From contig JALOTL010000006.1 of NCBI GenBank assembly GCA_025457915.1, forward strand, positions 186,001 through 250,000: DNA of 64,000 nt. The letters run 5' to 3'. The notes beneath the pieces are model-generated. The model was not told the DNA's origin, made no database searches, and saw only the letters and a program-made list of their open reading frames with translations. Below are positions 8,599 to 19,104 of this stretch, piece by piece (position 1 is the first letter of the stretch; each line of letters opens with the position of its first letter). Both the position numbers and the translations under genes were made by a program. Origin of the DNA: Spirochaetota bacterium (lineage in GTDB: Bacteria > Spirochaetota > UBA4802 > UBA5550).

Positions 8599-11571
8599 AT
8601 GGCACTAACCAGGAGGGAATTTTTAAAGCTCTCGGGACTTACAACTGCCGGCGCGTTTCTGGGCGGATCGGCATTCCTCAGCGGATGCAAGTCGACGCCG
8701 AAGCTCAGCGGCGCAAAGGAATCGTCGACGATATGCCCGTACTGCGGCGTCGGCTGCGGTTTGATCGTCTCGGCGCGTGACGGCAAGGTCATAAATATTG
8801 AAGGGGATCCCGATCACCCAATAAACAGAGGCGCCCTCTGCGCCAAGGGTACGGCCCTTTACCAGGTCGCCGTCAATCCCCGAAGACTCGGAAAGGTCCT
8901 TCACCGCAAGCCATACGGCGCGGAATGGGAGGAAATGTCCTGGCAGGATGCCGTTAAACTCATAGCACGGCGGGTAAAAGATACCCGCGACGCCACGTTC
9001 CAGGAAAAGGACGGCGACACGATCGTCAACCGGACTCCGGGCATAGCCAGCCTGGGCGGCGCGGCGCTCGACAACGAGGAATGCTACCTGCTGTCCAAAT
9101 TCGCGAGACTCCTCGGGGTCACCTATCTCGAACACCAGGCCCGGATTTGACACTCCGCAACTGTCGCCGGTCTGGCGGCATCTTTTGGCCGTGGAGCCAT
9201 GACGAATCACTGGATCGATCTTAAAAACGCAGACGTTATTCTTATGATGGGAAGCAATGCCGCGGAAAACCACCCGGCTTCATTCCGCTGGATACTGAAA
9301 GCCATGGAAGAGCGCGATGCGAAGCTTATCGTTGTTGACCCGCGCGTGACCAAGTCGGCCTCACTTGCCAGCCTTTACGCGCCCCTGCGGCCCGGTACGG
9401 ACCTGGCCTTTCTGGGCGGCATAATAAGCTATGCCATGGAAAAAAACCGCATACAGAAAGAATACGTTCTCGAATACACCAACGCCTCGTACCTCGTGAA
9501 TCCGCAGTACGGCTTCAACGACGGCCTTTTCTCGGGGTATGATCCCGGCAAACGCAATTACGGGGACAGGAAATCCTGGACCTATCAGCTCGACGCAAAT
9601 AAAATCCCCAAGAGGGACAAATCCCTGAATGATCCGCAATGCGTTTACCAGCTTTTGAAAAAACACTACAGCCGCTATACACCGGAAAAGGTTGAAGCGA
9701 TTACCGGCTGTCCGAAGGAAACATTCCTCAAGGTCGCGGACATTTTCACATCCACGCACAAACCCGACCGCGTTGCCACCATCATGTATGCCATGGGGAT
9801 CACCCAGCATACTGTCGGCACACAGAACGTCAGGGGCTTCTCGATTCTCCAGCTTCTTATGGGGAATATGGGTCTTGCCGGTGGAGGAATCAACGCGCTT
9901 CGCGGTGAATCCAACGTTCAGGGTTCAACCGACCACGGACTCCTTTTCCACATATTAACGGGGTATATGCCCGCGCCTACCGCCAAGAACCACCCCAACC
10001 TGGCGGCCTATAACAAGTCGCAACCACAGACCTCAGACCCGATGAGCATAAACTGGTGGTCCAACCGCTCCAAGTACCTGGTGAGCATGCTCAAGGCCTG
10101 GTTCGGCGATGCGGCAACCAAGAAAAATGATTTCGGCTACGACTGGATCCCGAAAGTCAGCAAACCCGCGCCCTACATGGTCCTTTTCGAAGACATGCTG
10201 AAGGGAATCATCAAGGGCACTTTCCTCATGGGAACAAATCCCATCGTGGGGGGACCGAATTCGAACCGGGGCGGCCAGGCGCTTGAAAAACTCGATTGGC
10301 TCGTGGCGGTCGACCTGTGGGAAACTGAATCATCGATTTTCTGGAAGCGCAAGGGGGCGAATCCTGCGCAGATCAAGACAGAGGTCTTTCTGCTCCCGGC
10401 GGCATCCTCAGTTGAAAAAGAAGGAAGCGTTTCGAATTCCGGCCGATGGGCCCAGTGGCGCTATAAAGCCCAGAACCCACCGGGGACAGCAAAGGCGGAC
10501 CTTGATATTATCGACATGATATTTCGTGAAGTCCGAAGCCTGTACAAAAAAGAAGGCGGAAAACTTCCCGAACCTATACTCAAGGCCGTCTGGGATTATA
10601 TCCATAAAGGCGAACATGAAGCCGATCCGCACATCGTTGCGAAGGAAATAAACGGCTACATCTGGAGCGACAAGGACCAGATGGAATCCTTCATGGACCT
10701 CAAGGACGACGGTTCGACCGCATGCGGCAACTGGATTTACTGCGGAAGCTATCCCGGTAAAAACATGATGGCGCGCAGGGGCACCGGTGAAGGTCCCGGT
10801 TCCATAGGAATGTACCCCGAATGGTCATGGTGCTGGCCGCTCAACCGCCGCATCATCTACAACAGGGCGGCAGTAAACAGAAAAGGCGAACCCTGGGATC
10901 CCGAACGCGCTGTAGTGAAATGGACCGGGAGCAAGTGGAAAGGCGACGTCGTGGACGGCGGCCCCAAGCTTGGACCTGATAAAAAGAACCCGTTCATCAT
11001 GAATAACGAGGGCGTAGGACGTCTGTTCGCCCCGGGTTCAGCACTGGCGGATGGGCCCTTTACCGAACACTATGAACCGATGGAGAGCCCTACTGTCAAC
11101 ACCATGAACAGCCAGAAGGTGAATCCGGCAGCCCAGATCATGGAAGGGGTCGCAGGCCAGTTTTCAAATCCGGGCCAGTATCCATATATCGGCACATCCT
11201 ACCGCGTGGTGGAACACTGGCAGGCCGGAGCCATGACCCGCAACCTTCCATGGCTCAACGAGTGCATGCCGAGCATGTTCTGCGAGATCAGCCCCAGCCT
11301 TGCAAAGGCCAAGGGGATAAAAAACGGCGACAGGGTCAAAGTTTTCAACGGCAGGGGAAATGTATCAGCCTACGCACTTGTGACAGAGCGCGTTCAGCCG
11401 ATGAATGTCAACGGAAGGGCCGTGGAAATGATCGGCCTGATATGGCATTTCGGTCAGGGCGGTGCGGCCACTGGCGATGCGGCCAATCTTCTTACGCCAA
11501 CCATCGGCGATGCCAATACCATGATCCCGGAATACAAGGCCTTCCTTGTAGATATCCGGAAGGAGGCCTAA
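8599..11571 (+). CDS. fdhA: formate dehydrogenase alpha subunit, selenocysteine-containing, Tat-exported
   Basis: ORF 8599..9150 (Tat motif TRREFLKLSG; CPYCGVGCG 4Fe-4S site) ends at TGA inside ...EHQARI-U-HSATVAGLAASFGRGAMTNH; the frame continues through ORF 9199..11571 (molybdopterin oxidoreductase). SECIS-like hairpin directly downstream of the TGA. Confidence 0.93.
9148..9177 (+). promoter_or_regulatory. Selenocysteine UGA codon plus bacterial SECIS apical hairpin
   Basis: TGA 9148-9150; CGCC-GGTCT-GGCG hairpin at 9165-9177 with the GGUCU loop 18 nt after the UGA, same spacing and loop as recalled for E. coli fdhF. Confidence 0.88.
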
Positions 11572-11574
11572 ACA

Positions 11575-12378
11575 ATGTCAGGTAAAGCGTTTCTTGTAGA
11601 TACAACCAAGTGCTCTGGGTGCCATGCATGCCAGGTTTCCTGCAAGCAGTGGAACAACCTCCCGGGAGAAAAAACGGAATTCTTCGGCGGTCCGGAAATG
11701 ACAAATCCGGCACAGCTTTCCGCGATTACTTTTAACCATGTCATATTTTTTCCGGTCGACAGATCCAATCCGGAAAAACCTTCCTGGACTATTATGCATA
11801 AAAAATGCTACCATTGCCAAAATGCCAATTGCGAGGTCGTATGCCCGCAGAAGGCGATCAGCAAAAAGGACGAGTGGACAGTAATCGACCAGTCCCGGTG
11901 CATAGGATGCGGCGCATGCGTAAACGAATGCATATACAAGGTCCCGCATATTCTCGAAAAGGACATGATGAAATACGGGATCGAACAGCCCCTCGCGAAG
12001 GACAAGACCTACAAGTGCCATGCCTGCACGTCGAACAAGAGGGACGTTCCGGCATGCGCCACGACCTGCCCGACAGGGGCGCTCACTTACGGAGACAGGG
12101 TCAATATTGTAAAGAGGGCCGTGGACCGTCTTGAAAAAGTAAAAAAGAACTATCCTCATGCCAGCATTTACGGCCTGAATGAATTCGGCGGACTCCATGT
12201 TATAACAATACTTAAGGAGAAACCCGAAAAATACGGTCTCCCGGTCGATCCCAAGCCCGTTAACGCGGCAAAGGTACAGCAAATCCATGATGTTTACGGA
12301 TTGCTTGCCTATTTTACTCTCGGGATCCCGTCACTGAAAAGGGCGGCTTATCGTATTTCAAAGAATCTAGTGGGATGA
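11575..12378 (+). CDS. fdhB: formate dehydrogenase beta subunit, 4Fe-4S ferredoxin type
   Basis: CSGCHACQVSCKQWN, CYHCQNANCEVVCP, CIGCGACVNECIYKVP, CHACTSNKRDVPACATTCPTGA. Confidence 0.92.
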   Translation: MSGKAFLVDTTKCSGCHACQVSCKQWNNLPGEKTEFFGGPEMTNPAQLSAITFNHVIFFPVDRSNPEKPSWTIMHKKCYHCQNANCEVVCPQKAISKKDEWTVIDQSRCIGCGACVNECIYKVPHILEKDMMKYGIEQPLAKDKTYKCHACTSNKRDVPACATTCPTGALTYGDRVNIVKRAVDRLEKVKKNYPHASIYGLNEFGGLHVITILKEKPEKYGLPVDPKPVNAAKVQQIHDVYGLLAYFTLGIPSLKRAAYRISKNLVG

Positions 12379-12386
12379 CAGACGAA

Positions 12387-12418
12387 ACACGGGCGGCATC
12401 CCGGCCGCCCGTGTTTTT
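12387..12418 (+). terminator. Rho-independent terminator after fdhB
   Basis: Perfect 11-bp stem ACACGGGCGGC/GCCGCCCGTGT with 6-nt loop followed by TTTTT. Confidence 0.85.
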
Positions 12419-12425
12419 CCATGAA

Positions 12426-13013
12426 ATGAAACAATCTTCAGCATCCGCCTTCATTCTTGCCGGTGGTAAAAGTCAACGTTTCGGAAGCAACAAGGCTGTT
12501 TCCATTCTGGATGGAAAACCGATCATATCTCACGTTATCGATGCAGTTTACTCCGTAATAAAAAATATATCCATCATAGCAAACAAACCGGAGGACTTTC
12601 GTTTTCTGAACCTCCCGGTATATCAGGATCTGATCATGGATATCGGCCCGCTTGGCGGAATATATACGGCCCTGTCTCTGTCAGCAACAAGGAAGTCATT
12701 TATCGTCGCATGCGACATGCCGGGTATTGAACCTCGATTAATTGAATGGATGGTCATGGAATCTTCAGGCTATGATATCGTCGTGCCGCTATTAAACGGT
12801 AATTATGAACCCCTCCACGCGGTATATGACCGTTCCTGCCTGCCGGCAACCGGAAAAATCATCCATGACGGCGGCAGGCAGCCAGCGGCCCTTTACTCGC
12901 AAGTAAAAACCAGGGCGGTCACACTGGAGGAAATCAAGAAATTTGCCGATCCCTCAAGGATCTTCCGCAATATTAATTACAGGTCCGACCTGCATCCCGT
13001 AAAAAATAATTGA
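12426..13013 (+). CDS. mobA: molybdenum cofactor guanylyltransferase
   Basis: SAFILAGGKSQRFGSNKAVSILDGKPII, IGPLGGIYTAL, VACDMPG; start moved from 12375 because the ORF extension runs through the fdhB terminator. Confidence 0.85.
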   Translation: MKQSSASAFILAGGKSQRFGSNKAVSILDGKPIISHVIDAVYSVIKNISIIANKPEDFRFLNLPVYQDLIMDIGPLGGIYTALSLSATRKSFIVACDMPGIEPRLIEWMVMESSGYDIVVPLLNGNYEPLHAVYDRSCLPATGKIIHDGGRQPAALYSQVKTRAVTLEEIKKFADPSRIFRNINYRSDLHPVKNN

Positions 13014-13037
13014 TAAATTCAGCATGCCGTCGATCTT

Positions 13038-13913
13038 ATGTTATCTGACAAAAAAGGCGGGAAATTATTAATGCAGAATCACAAGGAAAACCTGATCAGG
13101 AAAAAGGAACAAATACTGCAAACCGGCGTTCTCGACGATCATACAATTGATTTTTATTGCGACCTGTTCCAGTTTCACCAGGACACGGTTTCCTCCATTA
13201 CCGGTTCCGGCGAACCACCGATCCGCGTCCATGTACAGGCCGATAAATCCATGGTCCGCGATTTCGGCGTTAAAAAATCCTCCATGGAAAGCCTGCAACA
13301 GGCACTTGATGCCCTTGTAAAAATAATAGCACGGTATAATCCCGGACTCGACGCAGGACGCTGCGCCGGAATACTCGCCGCCGACAATACCTCCGTGGAA
13401 AAAATCATTTCAATTATACTTACAAAGGATTCCGGGGCATTGCTTAAGCTTGCAGAGACCTCAAAGACCGGCTTCGAGGAATTCGCTTTCATCGTTATAA
13501 ACTGGCTCAAACCTTTTTTTATATCCGCGAGGGAACTGTTAAACACTCCGGTTCAGAACGAGGACAACATGAATCTGTGTCCGTTCTGCGGTTCATATCC
13601 CGACATGGGGTTCATCGATCCGGAAAAAGAAGGAAAACGCCTGTTGAGATGCAGCCTATGCGAAAACATCTGGGAATTTAAAAGAATTGCCTGCGCTGTA
13701 TGCGGGACCGAGGACCATGACAGTCTCGAGGTTTTTACAGATGAAGACAATAAACGCTACAGGATCGAAGCGTGCCACGCATGCGGCGGATATTTGAAAA
13801 CTGTAAAACTTAACAAATTCGAAGCGGTCGATGACTGCGATCTTTCAATAGAAAACATAATATCGGCCTCAATGGATGCCGGCGCCATGAAAAAAGGATT
13901 TAAAAGATCCTGA
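13038..13913 (+). CDS. fdhE: formate dehydrogenase accessory protein FdhE
   Basis: FdhE-type paired Cys motifs: CPFCGSYPDMG, CSLCENIWEF, CAVCGTED, CHACGGYLK; located in the fdh locus (start may be 13071). Confidence 0.87.
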   Translation: MLSDKKGGKLLMQNHKENLIRKKEQILQTGVLDDHTIDFYCDLFQFHQDTVSSITGSGEPPIRVHVQADKSMVRDFGVKKSSMESLQQALDALVKIIARYNPGLDAGRCAGILAADNTSVEKIISIILTKDSGALLKLAETSKTGFEEFAFIVINWLKPFFISARELLNTPVQNEDNMNLCPFCGSYPDMGFIDPEKEGKRLLRCSLCENIWEFKRIACAVCGTEDHDSLEVFTDEDNKRYRIEACHACGGYLKTVKLNKFEAVDDCDLSIENIISASMDAGAMKKGFKRS

Positions 13914-14031
13914 CGAAGCAGACAGGCTGAATCCGGCTTCTTTTTCTACTCCACGAATGCCGCCTTAATGTCGACAAAATCCGCATGCTTGTGGATATAG
14001 TGGACAGGGGACCATGGACGTTTTATTAATA

Positions 14032-15165
14032 ATGAAATCAAAGAAAAACATATACAAGCAGCTTCGTGAACACATGGACCGCCTTCCTGTTGGCTTTCCC
14101 TCCACAATTACAGGAGTGGAGATAAGGATCCTTAAAAAGCTCTTCACGCCGGATGAAGCGCTTACCGCCCTCGCTTTAACCGGGTTATCCGAACCCATTC
14201 AAAAAATCGCGGACAGGTCGGCCGCCCCTGAACTGTCCGGACCGGAGATGGAGGAGCGTCTCGAGGGAATGGAAAAAAAGGGAACGGTTTTTTCAAGAAT
14301 CCTGGACGGTCAGCGTCTCTATTCGCTTGTCCCATATGTCGTAGGAATGTACGAGTTCCAGGCGAAGAACCTGACCGGGGAACTTTACAGAGACACCGCG
14401 AGTTATTTCAAGCAGGGTTACGCGGTTGAATACCTCACCACCAGCATACCGCAGATGAGGGTCGTTCCAATCGAGAAAAGTCTGACCCCTGGGCATTCTG
14501 TTGCCACGTACGACGAGGTTAAAAAACTTGTGTATGAAGCCGGAGAAAGAATTTCCGTGGCGGCGTGCATATGCAAAAAGGCCATGGACCTTTCCGGGGA
14601 ACTATGTGCGGCCACTGACCTGAGGGACGTATGCATCGCGCTGAGGGACTACAGTGACTTGTTCGTCCGCCAGGGCTGGGCAAGGCCAGTAAGCCGTGAG
14701 GAAGCGTTCGGCATCATTGCAGATGCCGAGAATGACGGCCTGGTCATACAGACCTCGAACGAACGCCAACCCCAGTTCATCTGCGCATGCTGCGGATGCT
14801 GCTGCGGCATCCTGGGCATGATGAAATTCTTTCCAAGGCCGGCTGATTTCGCCGCCAGCAATTACTCGGCCGTGCTGGACGCGGAAAGCTGCATCGGATG
14901 CGGAATCTGCGTTAAGCGATGCACCATGGATGCGATCGGAATAAAAAACAAAAAGGCGGCGCTAAACAGTGCCAGATGCATCGGATGCGGATTGTGCGTT
15001 TCCACCTGCAAGCCAGGGGCCCTGAAGCTTGAACGGAAAACCGTGGAAACTGTACCTCCGCTAAATACCGATGAACTGTACGGCATCATTGCTGAGAATA
15101 AAAGGTCCCGCCCTGCCAGGTTCTTCACCATCTTGAAATCCCTGCTCGGGATGAGGGCCCGATAA
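14032..15165 (+). CDS. 4Fe-4S ferredoxin-domain protein
   Basis: CIGCGICVKRCTMDAI and CIGCGLCVSTCKPGAL plus a Cys-rich CACCGCCCG motif; internal start MKSKKNIYKQL. Confidence 0.8.
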   Translation: MKSKKNIYKQLREHMDRLPVGFPSTITGVEIRILKKLFTPDEALTALALTGLSEPIQKIADRSAAPELSGPEMEERLEGMEKKGTVFSRILDGQRLYSLVPYVVGMYEFQAKNLTGELYRDTASYFKQGYAVEYLTTSIPQMRVVPIEKSLTPGHSVATYDEVKKLVYEAGERISVAACICKKAMDLSGELCAATDLRDVCIALRDYSDLFVRQGWARPVSREEAFGIIADAENDGLVIQTSNERQPQFICACCGCCCGILGMMKFFPRPADFAASNYSAVLDAESCIGCGICVKRCTMDAIGIKNKKAALNSARCIGCGLCVSTCKPGALKLERKTVETVPPLNTDELYGIIAENKRSRPARFFTILKSLLGMRAR

Positions 15166-15399
15166 AAAAACCCGGATAGACATGCCGCCATATGCGCCAG
15201 GGTTTTGAATTTCATCGAGGCCTTTTTTCAATATCCACGCGGCTTTAATACAGGTGGCATTGGGGCCGATAATCGCGATCTGCATTTGATTTATCGGCCG
15301 ATGTATTAAAAAAAATTTTTTTACATGAAAAAAATTGCAACCTGTCGGCCCGCTATTTCGTCGTTATTTTAAAGCATATTTTTTTATGAGGAGACCAAC

Positions 15400-16293
15400 A
15401 TGCTGTCTAAAATCAACGGCGCAGTTTCATTGATGATATTAATAATCAACACCATTTGTAGCGCATTAATACTTTTCCCGGTCGCGCTATTAAAGTTCTG
15501 TTTCCCGTTTAAAAAAACGACCGTTTTTTTCAATATACTTCTTAACAGAATAGCAAATGACTGGGTCTACAGGAACAATCTCACCATAAACCTGACCAAA
15601 AGGATCAACTGGCGTATAACCGGCGACGGCGTTTCAGATCCCTCCGGCAGGTACCTTGTGATTTCCAACCACCAGTCATGGGTGGACATCGTCATTCTTC
15701 AAAAGGTATTATACGGGAAAATCCCGTTTATCAAGTTCTTTCTGAAAAAGGAACTGATACGGGTACCGATCCTGGGCCTTGCATGGTGGGCTCTGGATTT
15801 CCCCTTCATGAAACGATATTCGAAGGAATTCATTGCAAAGAACCCGCACCTCAAGGGGAAAGATATTGAGATCACCAGGAAGGCATGCGAAAAATTCAAA
15901 ATAGTCCCGGTTTCGATCATGAATTTCGTTGAGGGGACGAGGTTCTGCAAGGGGACCCATGAAAGACAGCAGTCGCCTTACAGCAACCTCCTGAAGCCGC
16001 GATCCGGAGGGGTCGGGTACCTTCTCTCCGCCATGGGAGACTACCTGACAGGCATCATCAACATCACAATCGCCTACCCGTCCGGGAAGAAGGACTTCTG
16101 GTCATTTCTTAGCGGGCAAATAAAAGAAATCATGGTCGATATCCAGAAAATAAGCTTCACGAAGGAATTGCTGGGAGATTACATCAACGATACCAGGTTC
16201 CAGGAATTTTTCCAGAACTGGCTCAACGGGATCTGGAATGAAAAAGACAAAAAGCTGTCCGTTATGCTCGGAGAGAACCTCGAGCACAGTTGA
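15400..16293 (+). CDS. 1-acylglycerol-3-phosphate O-acyltransferase (PlsC-like)
   Basis: NHQSWVD acyltransferase HX4D motif; FVEGTR motif; N-terminal membrane anchor. Confidence 0.85.
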   Translation: MLSKINGAVSLMILIINTICSALILFPVALLKFCFPFKKTTVFFNILLNRIANDWVYRNNLTINLTKRINWRITGDGVSDPSGRYLVISNHQSWVDIVILQKVLYGKIPFIKFFLKKELIRVPILGLAWWALDFPFMKRYSKEFIAKNPHLKGKDIEITRKACEKFKIVPVSIMNFVEGTRFCKGTHERQQSPYSNLLKPRSGGVGYLLSAMGDYLTGIINITIAYPSGKKDFWSFLSGQIKEIMVDIQKISFTKELLGDYINDTRFQEFFQNWLNGIWNEKDKKLSVMLGENLEHS

Positions 16294-16307
16294 TCAATAT
16301 TGCCTGG

Positions 16308-16754
16308 TCATCCCTTTACTGCAGAAGGCAGAGTCTGAAAATCGTCAGTTCTGCCGAGCGACCGTACGGCATTTAACAGCGCTTCGGGCGGGACAAGCAG
16401 CTTTCTTTCAACAAGGCCCATCCACCCGCCCATGCTGGTGACCCTTGCGGCGAGACCGCCGCTTTCCAGGAAAAAATCATTTCTCATGAGAAAACGGCTG
16501 CCGTCCTCGGAAAGTCCGGCGACCGAAAGCGTTACGCGGATTTTTTCGAGCAGCCTTATATCCCTGAAATATTCCATCTCGTCCTTCATGATGATCGGCC
16601 CAATCCTCTGCCGGATGAACTCGTTCATTGAAAATCCGTTTTCAGAAAAAAACATCATCCGCACGTCGCCGGATTTATCCAGATAAGCCGTGTTTCTCAT
16701 GTGGGAATTGAAGCCCATGTCCCCCCAGCCGGCGTGCATTTCTTTTTCGAACAT
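16308..16754 (-). CDS. acyl-CoA thioester hydrolase / 4HBT-like hotdog protein
   Basis: MFEKEMHAGWGDMGFNSHMRNTAYLDKSGDVRMMFF; the upstream part of ORF 16308..17039 is antisense/out-of-frame to the DUF1460 gene. Confidence 0.7.
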   Translation of the reverse strand: MFEKEMHAGWGDMGFNSHMRNTAYLDKSGDVRMMFFSENGFSMNEFIRQRIGPIIMKDEMEYFRDIRLLEKIRVTLSVAGLSEDGSRFLMRNDFFLESGGLAARVTSMGGWMGLVERKLLVPPEALLNAVRSLGRTDDFQTLPSAVKG

Positions 16755-16780
16755 CACGGATCCCCCTAATCGATGAAAAT

Positions 16781-17782
16781 TCATTTGCCGGTTATGATAA
16801 TCCGCGGCGCGAGTCTTCCGTCGATCCTCCTCAGCCTGGCCATGGCATCGCCGCGGACTGCGAAAAACCTGAACCCCTCGAAGTACGGCTTCTGTTCGAG
16901 GATCCTTTTTTCGCGATCCTTGATCTGCGCCTCGAGGTACTGGCTGAACGTCAGCATGCGCACAGTGGGTATGCCTGAATGAACCATATACACTATTCCC
17001 TCGCGGTCCACTCGTATAAAGCCGAGGTGGCCGACCCACTTTTTCCCTGTATGGTTGGTCCTTATGAGATTGAAAAGATACCCGTTTTTAAGATTGGGAA
17101 TTATTTTATGCACATCATCCGCGGGGATATAGGTAAGCCTGACTGTTTGAGGTGGAAAAGGATTTTTGCGGCCGTTCATGGCGTAGAAGCGGTCACGCTC
17201 AATCTCCAGATCGTACGTCTTCAGCAGGCCGGCACCGACAACCGAATTGACGTCCCGGATCAGCCAGCGGTTGCTTTCCTGCCAGTCGGCCTCGATAAAG
17301 TGATTCCTGTTTTCCCATGAAATCAGACCATGCCTGTACCTGATCCGCTGGAGCAGTACCATATAAGACCGCCATGAATCAGCGAGGGACATCGCAAGGA
17401 CCGATTCCACGAAAGAAACGCAGTCGCTTTCCTTTATATTGTATATCGGGAGGTTGTCCGGACCGAGGTCGAACGGAAAGTCGCCTATGATGTTCTGCCT
17501 GTGGTCCTGGCCGACGTGGCGGAGTAGTATCTTATCCAGCCTGGCCACCGTGTCCTTTTCCCTGGTGCTCAGGAAGCGTATGTACCTGTCGATTTCCGCG
17601 GCGGACATGAAATATATCGGTTTCTGATACGGCGGAAACATGTCCTCGTCAGAAACGCCGCCGGACAATTCCGGCGTTTTATTCGGACAGCCCGTGCAGG
17701 CCGCAGCGGCAAGGATCAGCAGGCAGAACAGTATCCTGTATTTTTCAATCATCTTCCCTGTCAAGTCTCCTCCGTTCCTCAT
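16781..17782 (-). CDS. DUF1460-like (NlpC/P60-related amidase) lipoprotein
   Basis: ESDCVSFVESVLAMSLAD...RIRYRHGLISWENRNHFIEADW; lipobox AAACTGC. Confidence 0.75.
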   Translation of the reverse strand: MRNGGDLTGKMIEKYRILFCLLILAAAACTGCPNKTPELSGGVSDEDMFPPYQKPIYFMSAAEIDRYIRFLSTREKDTVARLDKILLRHVGQDHRQNIIGDFPFDLGPDNLPIYNIKESDCVSFVESVLAMSLADSWRSYMVLLQRIRYRHGLISWENRNHFIEADWQESNRWLIRDVNSVVGAGLLKTYDLEIERDRFYAMNGRKNPFPPQTVRLTYIPADDVHKIIPNLKNGYLFNLIRTNHTGKKWVGHLGFIRVDREGIVYMVHSGIPTVRMLTFSQYLEAQIKDREKRILEQKPYFEGFRFFAVRGDAMARLRRIDGRLAPRIIITGK

Positions 17783-17820
17783 TCTCTTCTTCCGGCGGAT
17801 TGATCATGTCGTCGATCATC

Positions 17821-19044
17821 TTACCGGTCCAGAAGCGATGCGATCGATTTCCAGTCGATAGTTGAATGAAATTCAAGAATGACGGCAGCTTCCATGGAAT
17901 CCCCCTCATGGGTCCAGTCGAATTCATCCGGATTGTACTGTCCGTGTATCCCGTATTTAACGCTGATGCACCTGACGGCGCCCCTTGGTTTACCGTCGGT
18001 GAAATATTCCCTGTTTATCCTGACAACCGGTTTACCGTCGCCGTCGCCCAGACCGGAAGGCCTGTCCTCCGATTCGCCGGCAAACACCGCTGGAGCCTTT
18101 TTTCTCGACTGGGAAAGCGAAGCAAGCTCTGCGCGGAGACCAGCTATCCTGTCATCGTACATTTTTTTATGCTGCGACCTAATATCGTCGCTCGTTTCGT
18201 TCCGCGATGATGCCTCCTCAGCGAACCTTTTTTCATTTTCTTCGAATTCCCTTTTCGCCTTTTCCGCTTCCGCAGGGTTCATTTTTTTCAGCATCAGGTA
18301 CGCCTCATTGAAGGACTTTTGCCTTTCGGCCTTTCCCTTGCTGACAATTTCCTTCGGACCGAGCGTTTTTCCCTTCAGCTCCTTCATGGTTTCATCCCTT
18401 TCCGCCTCGGTGCGTTTGATGCATATGCCGATGAACTCCTCTGAGCTTACCGGCACCCACATGGGCCTTGAAGATGCGTTCATGAAAATGATATGGCGGT
18501 TAGAGTTGTAGACGGAATGGCCGCGGAAAGTTCCGATCCTTTCCGGCTGGTAATAGAGGTCCGTCCCTATGCCGCTTGTATAAATTGCCTGACCCTCGAA
18601 AAGGCCCCTCATCCCGTTGAATTCAATGGACACCACTCCGGCCGATGTGATCGTTTCAGCAGGCTTTCCGCCCGGACCGCTACCAAACTCATGGACAACA
18701 ATACTGTATTTCCCGACCAGGGGCCGTCCGGTGAAAAAGTTGGAATATTCTTCCGGCCTGTACACTCCCATGCTGCCGTACGCGTTATATCCCTTAAGAT
18801 TGCTCAGCAGACGGTGGCTTGCAAAAAGGGTTTCCACGGCTTTCAATTTATTCATGAACGGGACCGTGTCAGCGGGAGACGCCCCGTAGAGCCTCAAGCT
18901 TTCGGTAAATTGCTTCTTTTTGAAGGCTCCTGGATGGTTTCCGTATTTAGACCTGGAACGGGTTTCCTCGACCGTCTTTGTTCCAGCCCATACGGGAGTG
19001 ATCAGCATGACCATGGCAAGGATAATGAACCTGTTTAATCTCAT
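17821..19044 (-). CDS. exported protein of unknown function with coiled-coil segment
   Basis: Signal peptide MRLNRFIILAMVMLITPVWA; 407 aa. Confidence 0.6.
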   Translation of the reverse strand: MRLNRFIILAMVMLITPVWAGTKTVEETRSRSKYGNHPGAFKKKQFTESLRLYGASPADTVPFMNKLKAVETLFASHRLLSNLKGYNAYGSMGVYRPEEYSNFFTGRPLVGKYSIVVHEFGSGPGGKPAETITSAGVVSIEFNGMRGLFEGQAIYTSGIGTDLYYQPERIGTFRGHSVYNSNRHIIFMNASSRPMWVPVSSEEFIGICIKRTEAERDETMKELKGKTLGPKEIVSKGKAERQKSFNEAYLMLKKMNPAEAEKAKREFEENEKRFAEEASSRNETSDDIRSQHKKMYDDRIAGLRAELASLSQSRKKAPAVFAGESEDRPSGLGDGDGKPVVRINREYFTDGKPRGAVRCISVKYGIHGQYNPDEFDWTHEGDSMEAAVILEFHSTIDWKSIASLLDR

Positions 19045-19104
19045 AACAAAGCCCCCATTAATTAAAATAATATCAGCCTGTCGACCCGGCAGAACCCGAT
19101 ATGC

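Noticed and set aside
8599-9150. Truncated/pseudogenised formate dehydrogenase N-terminal fragment
   Set aside because: Stop is TGA in the exact Sec context with a SECIS hairpin; frame continues without shift, so it is one selenoprotein gene.
11578-12288. 236-aa minus-strand ORF inside fdhB
   Set aside because: Antisense of a gene with intact ferredoxin motifs; no independent support.
16754-17039. N-terminal 95 residues of ORF 16308..17039
   Set aside because: Out-of-frame overlap with the DUF1460 gene; hotdog domain starts at MFEKEMHAG.
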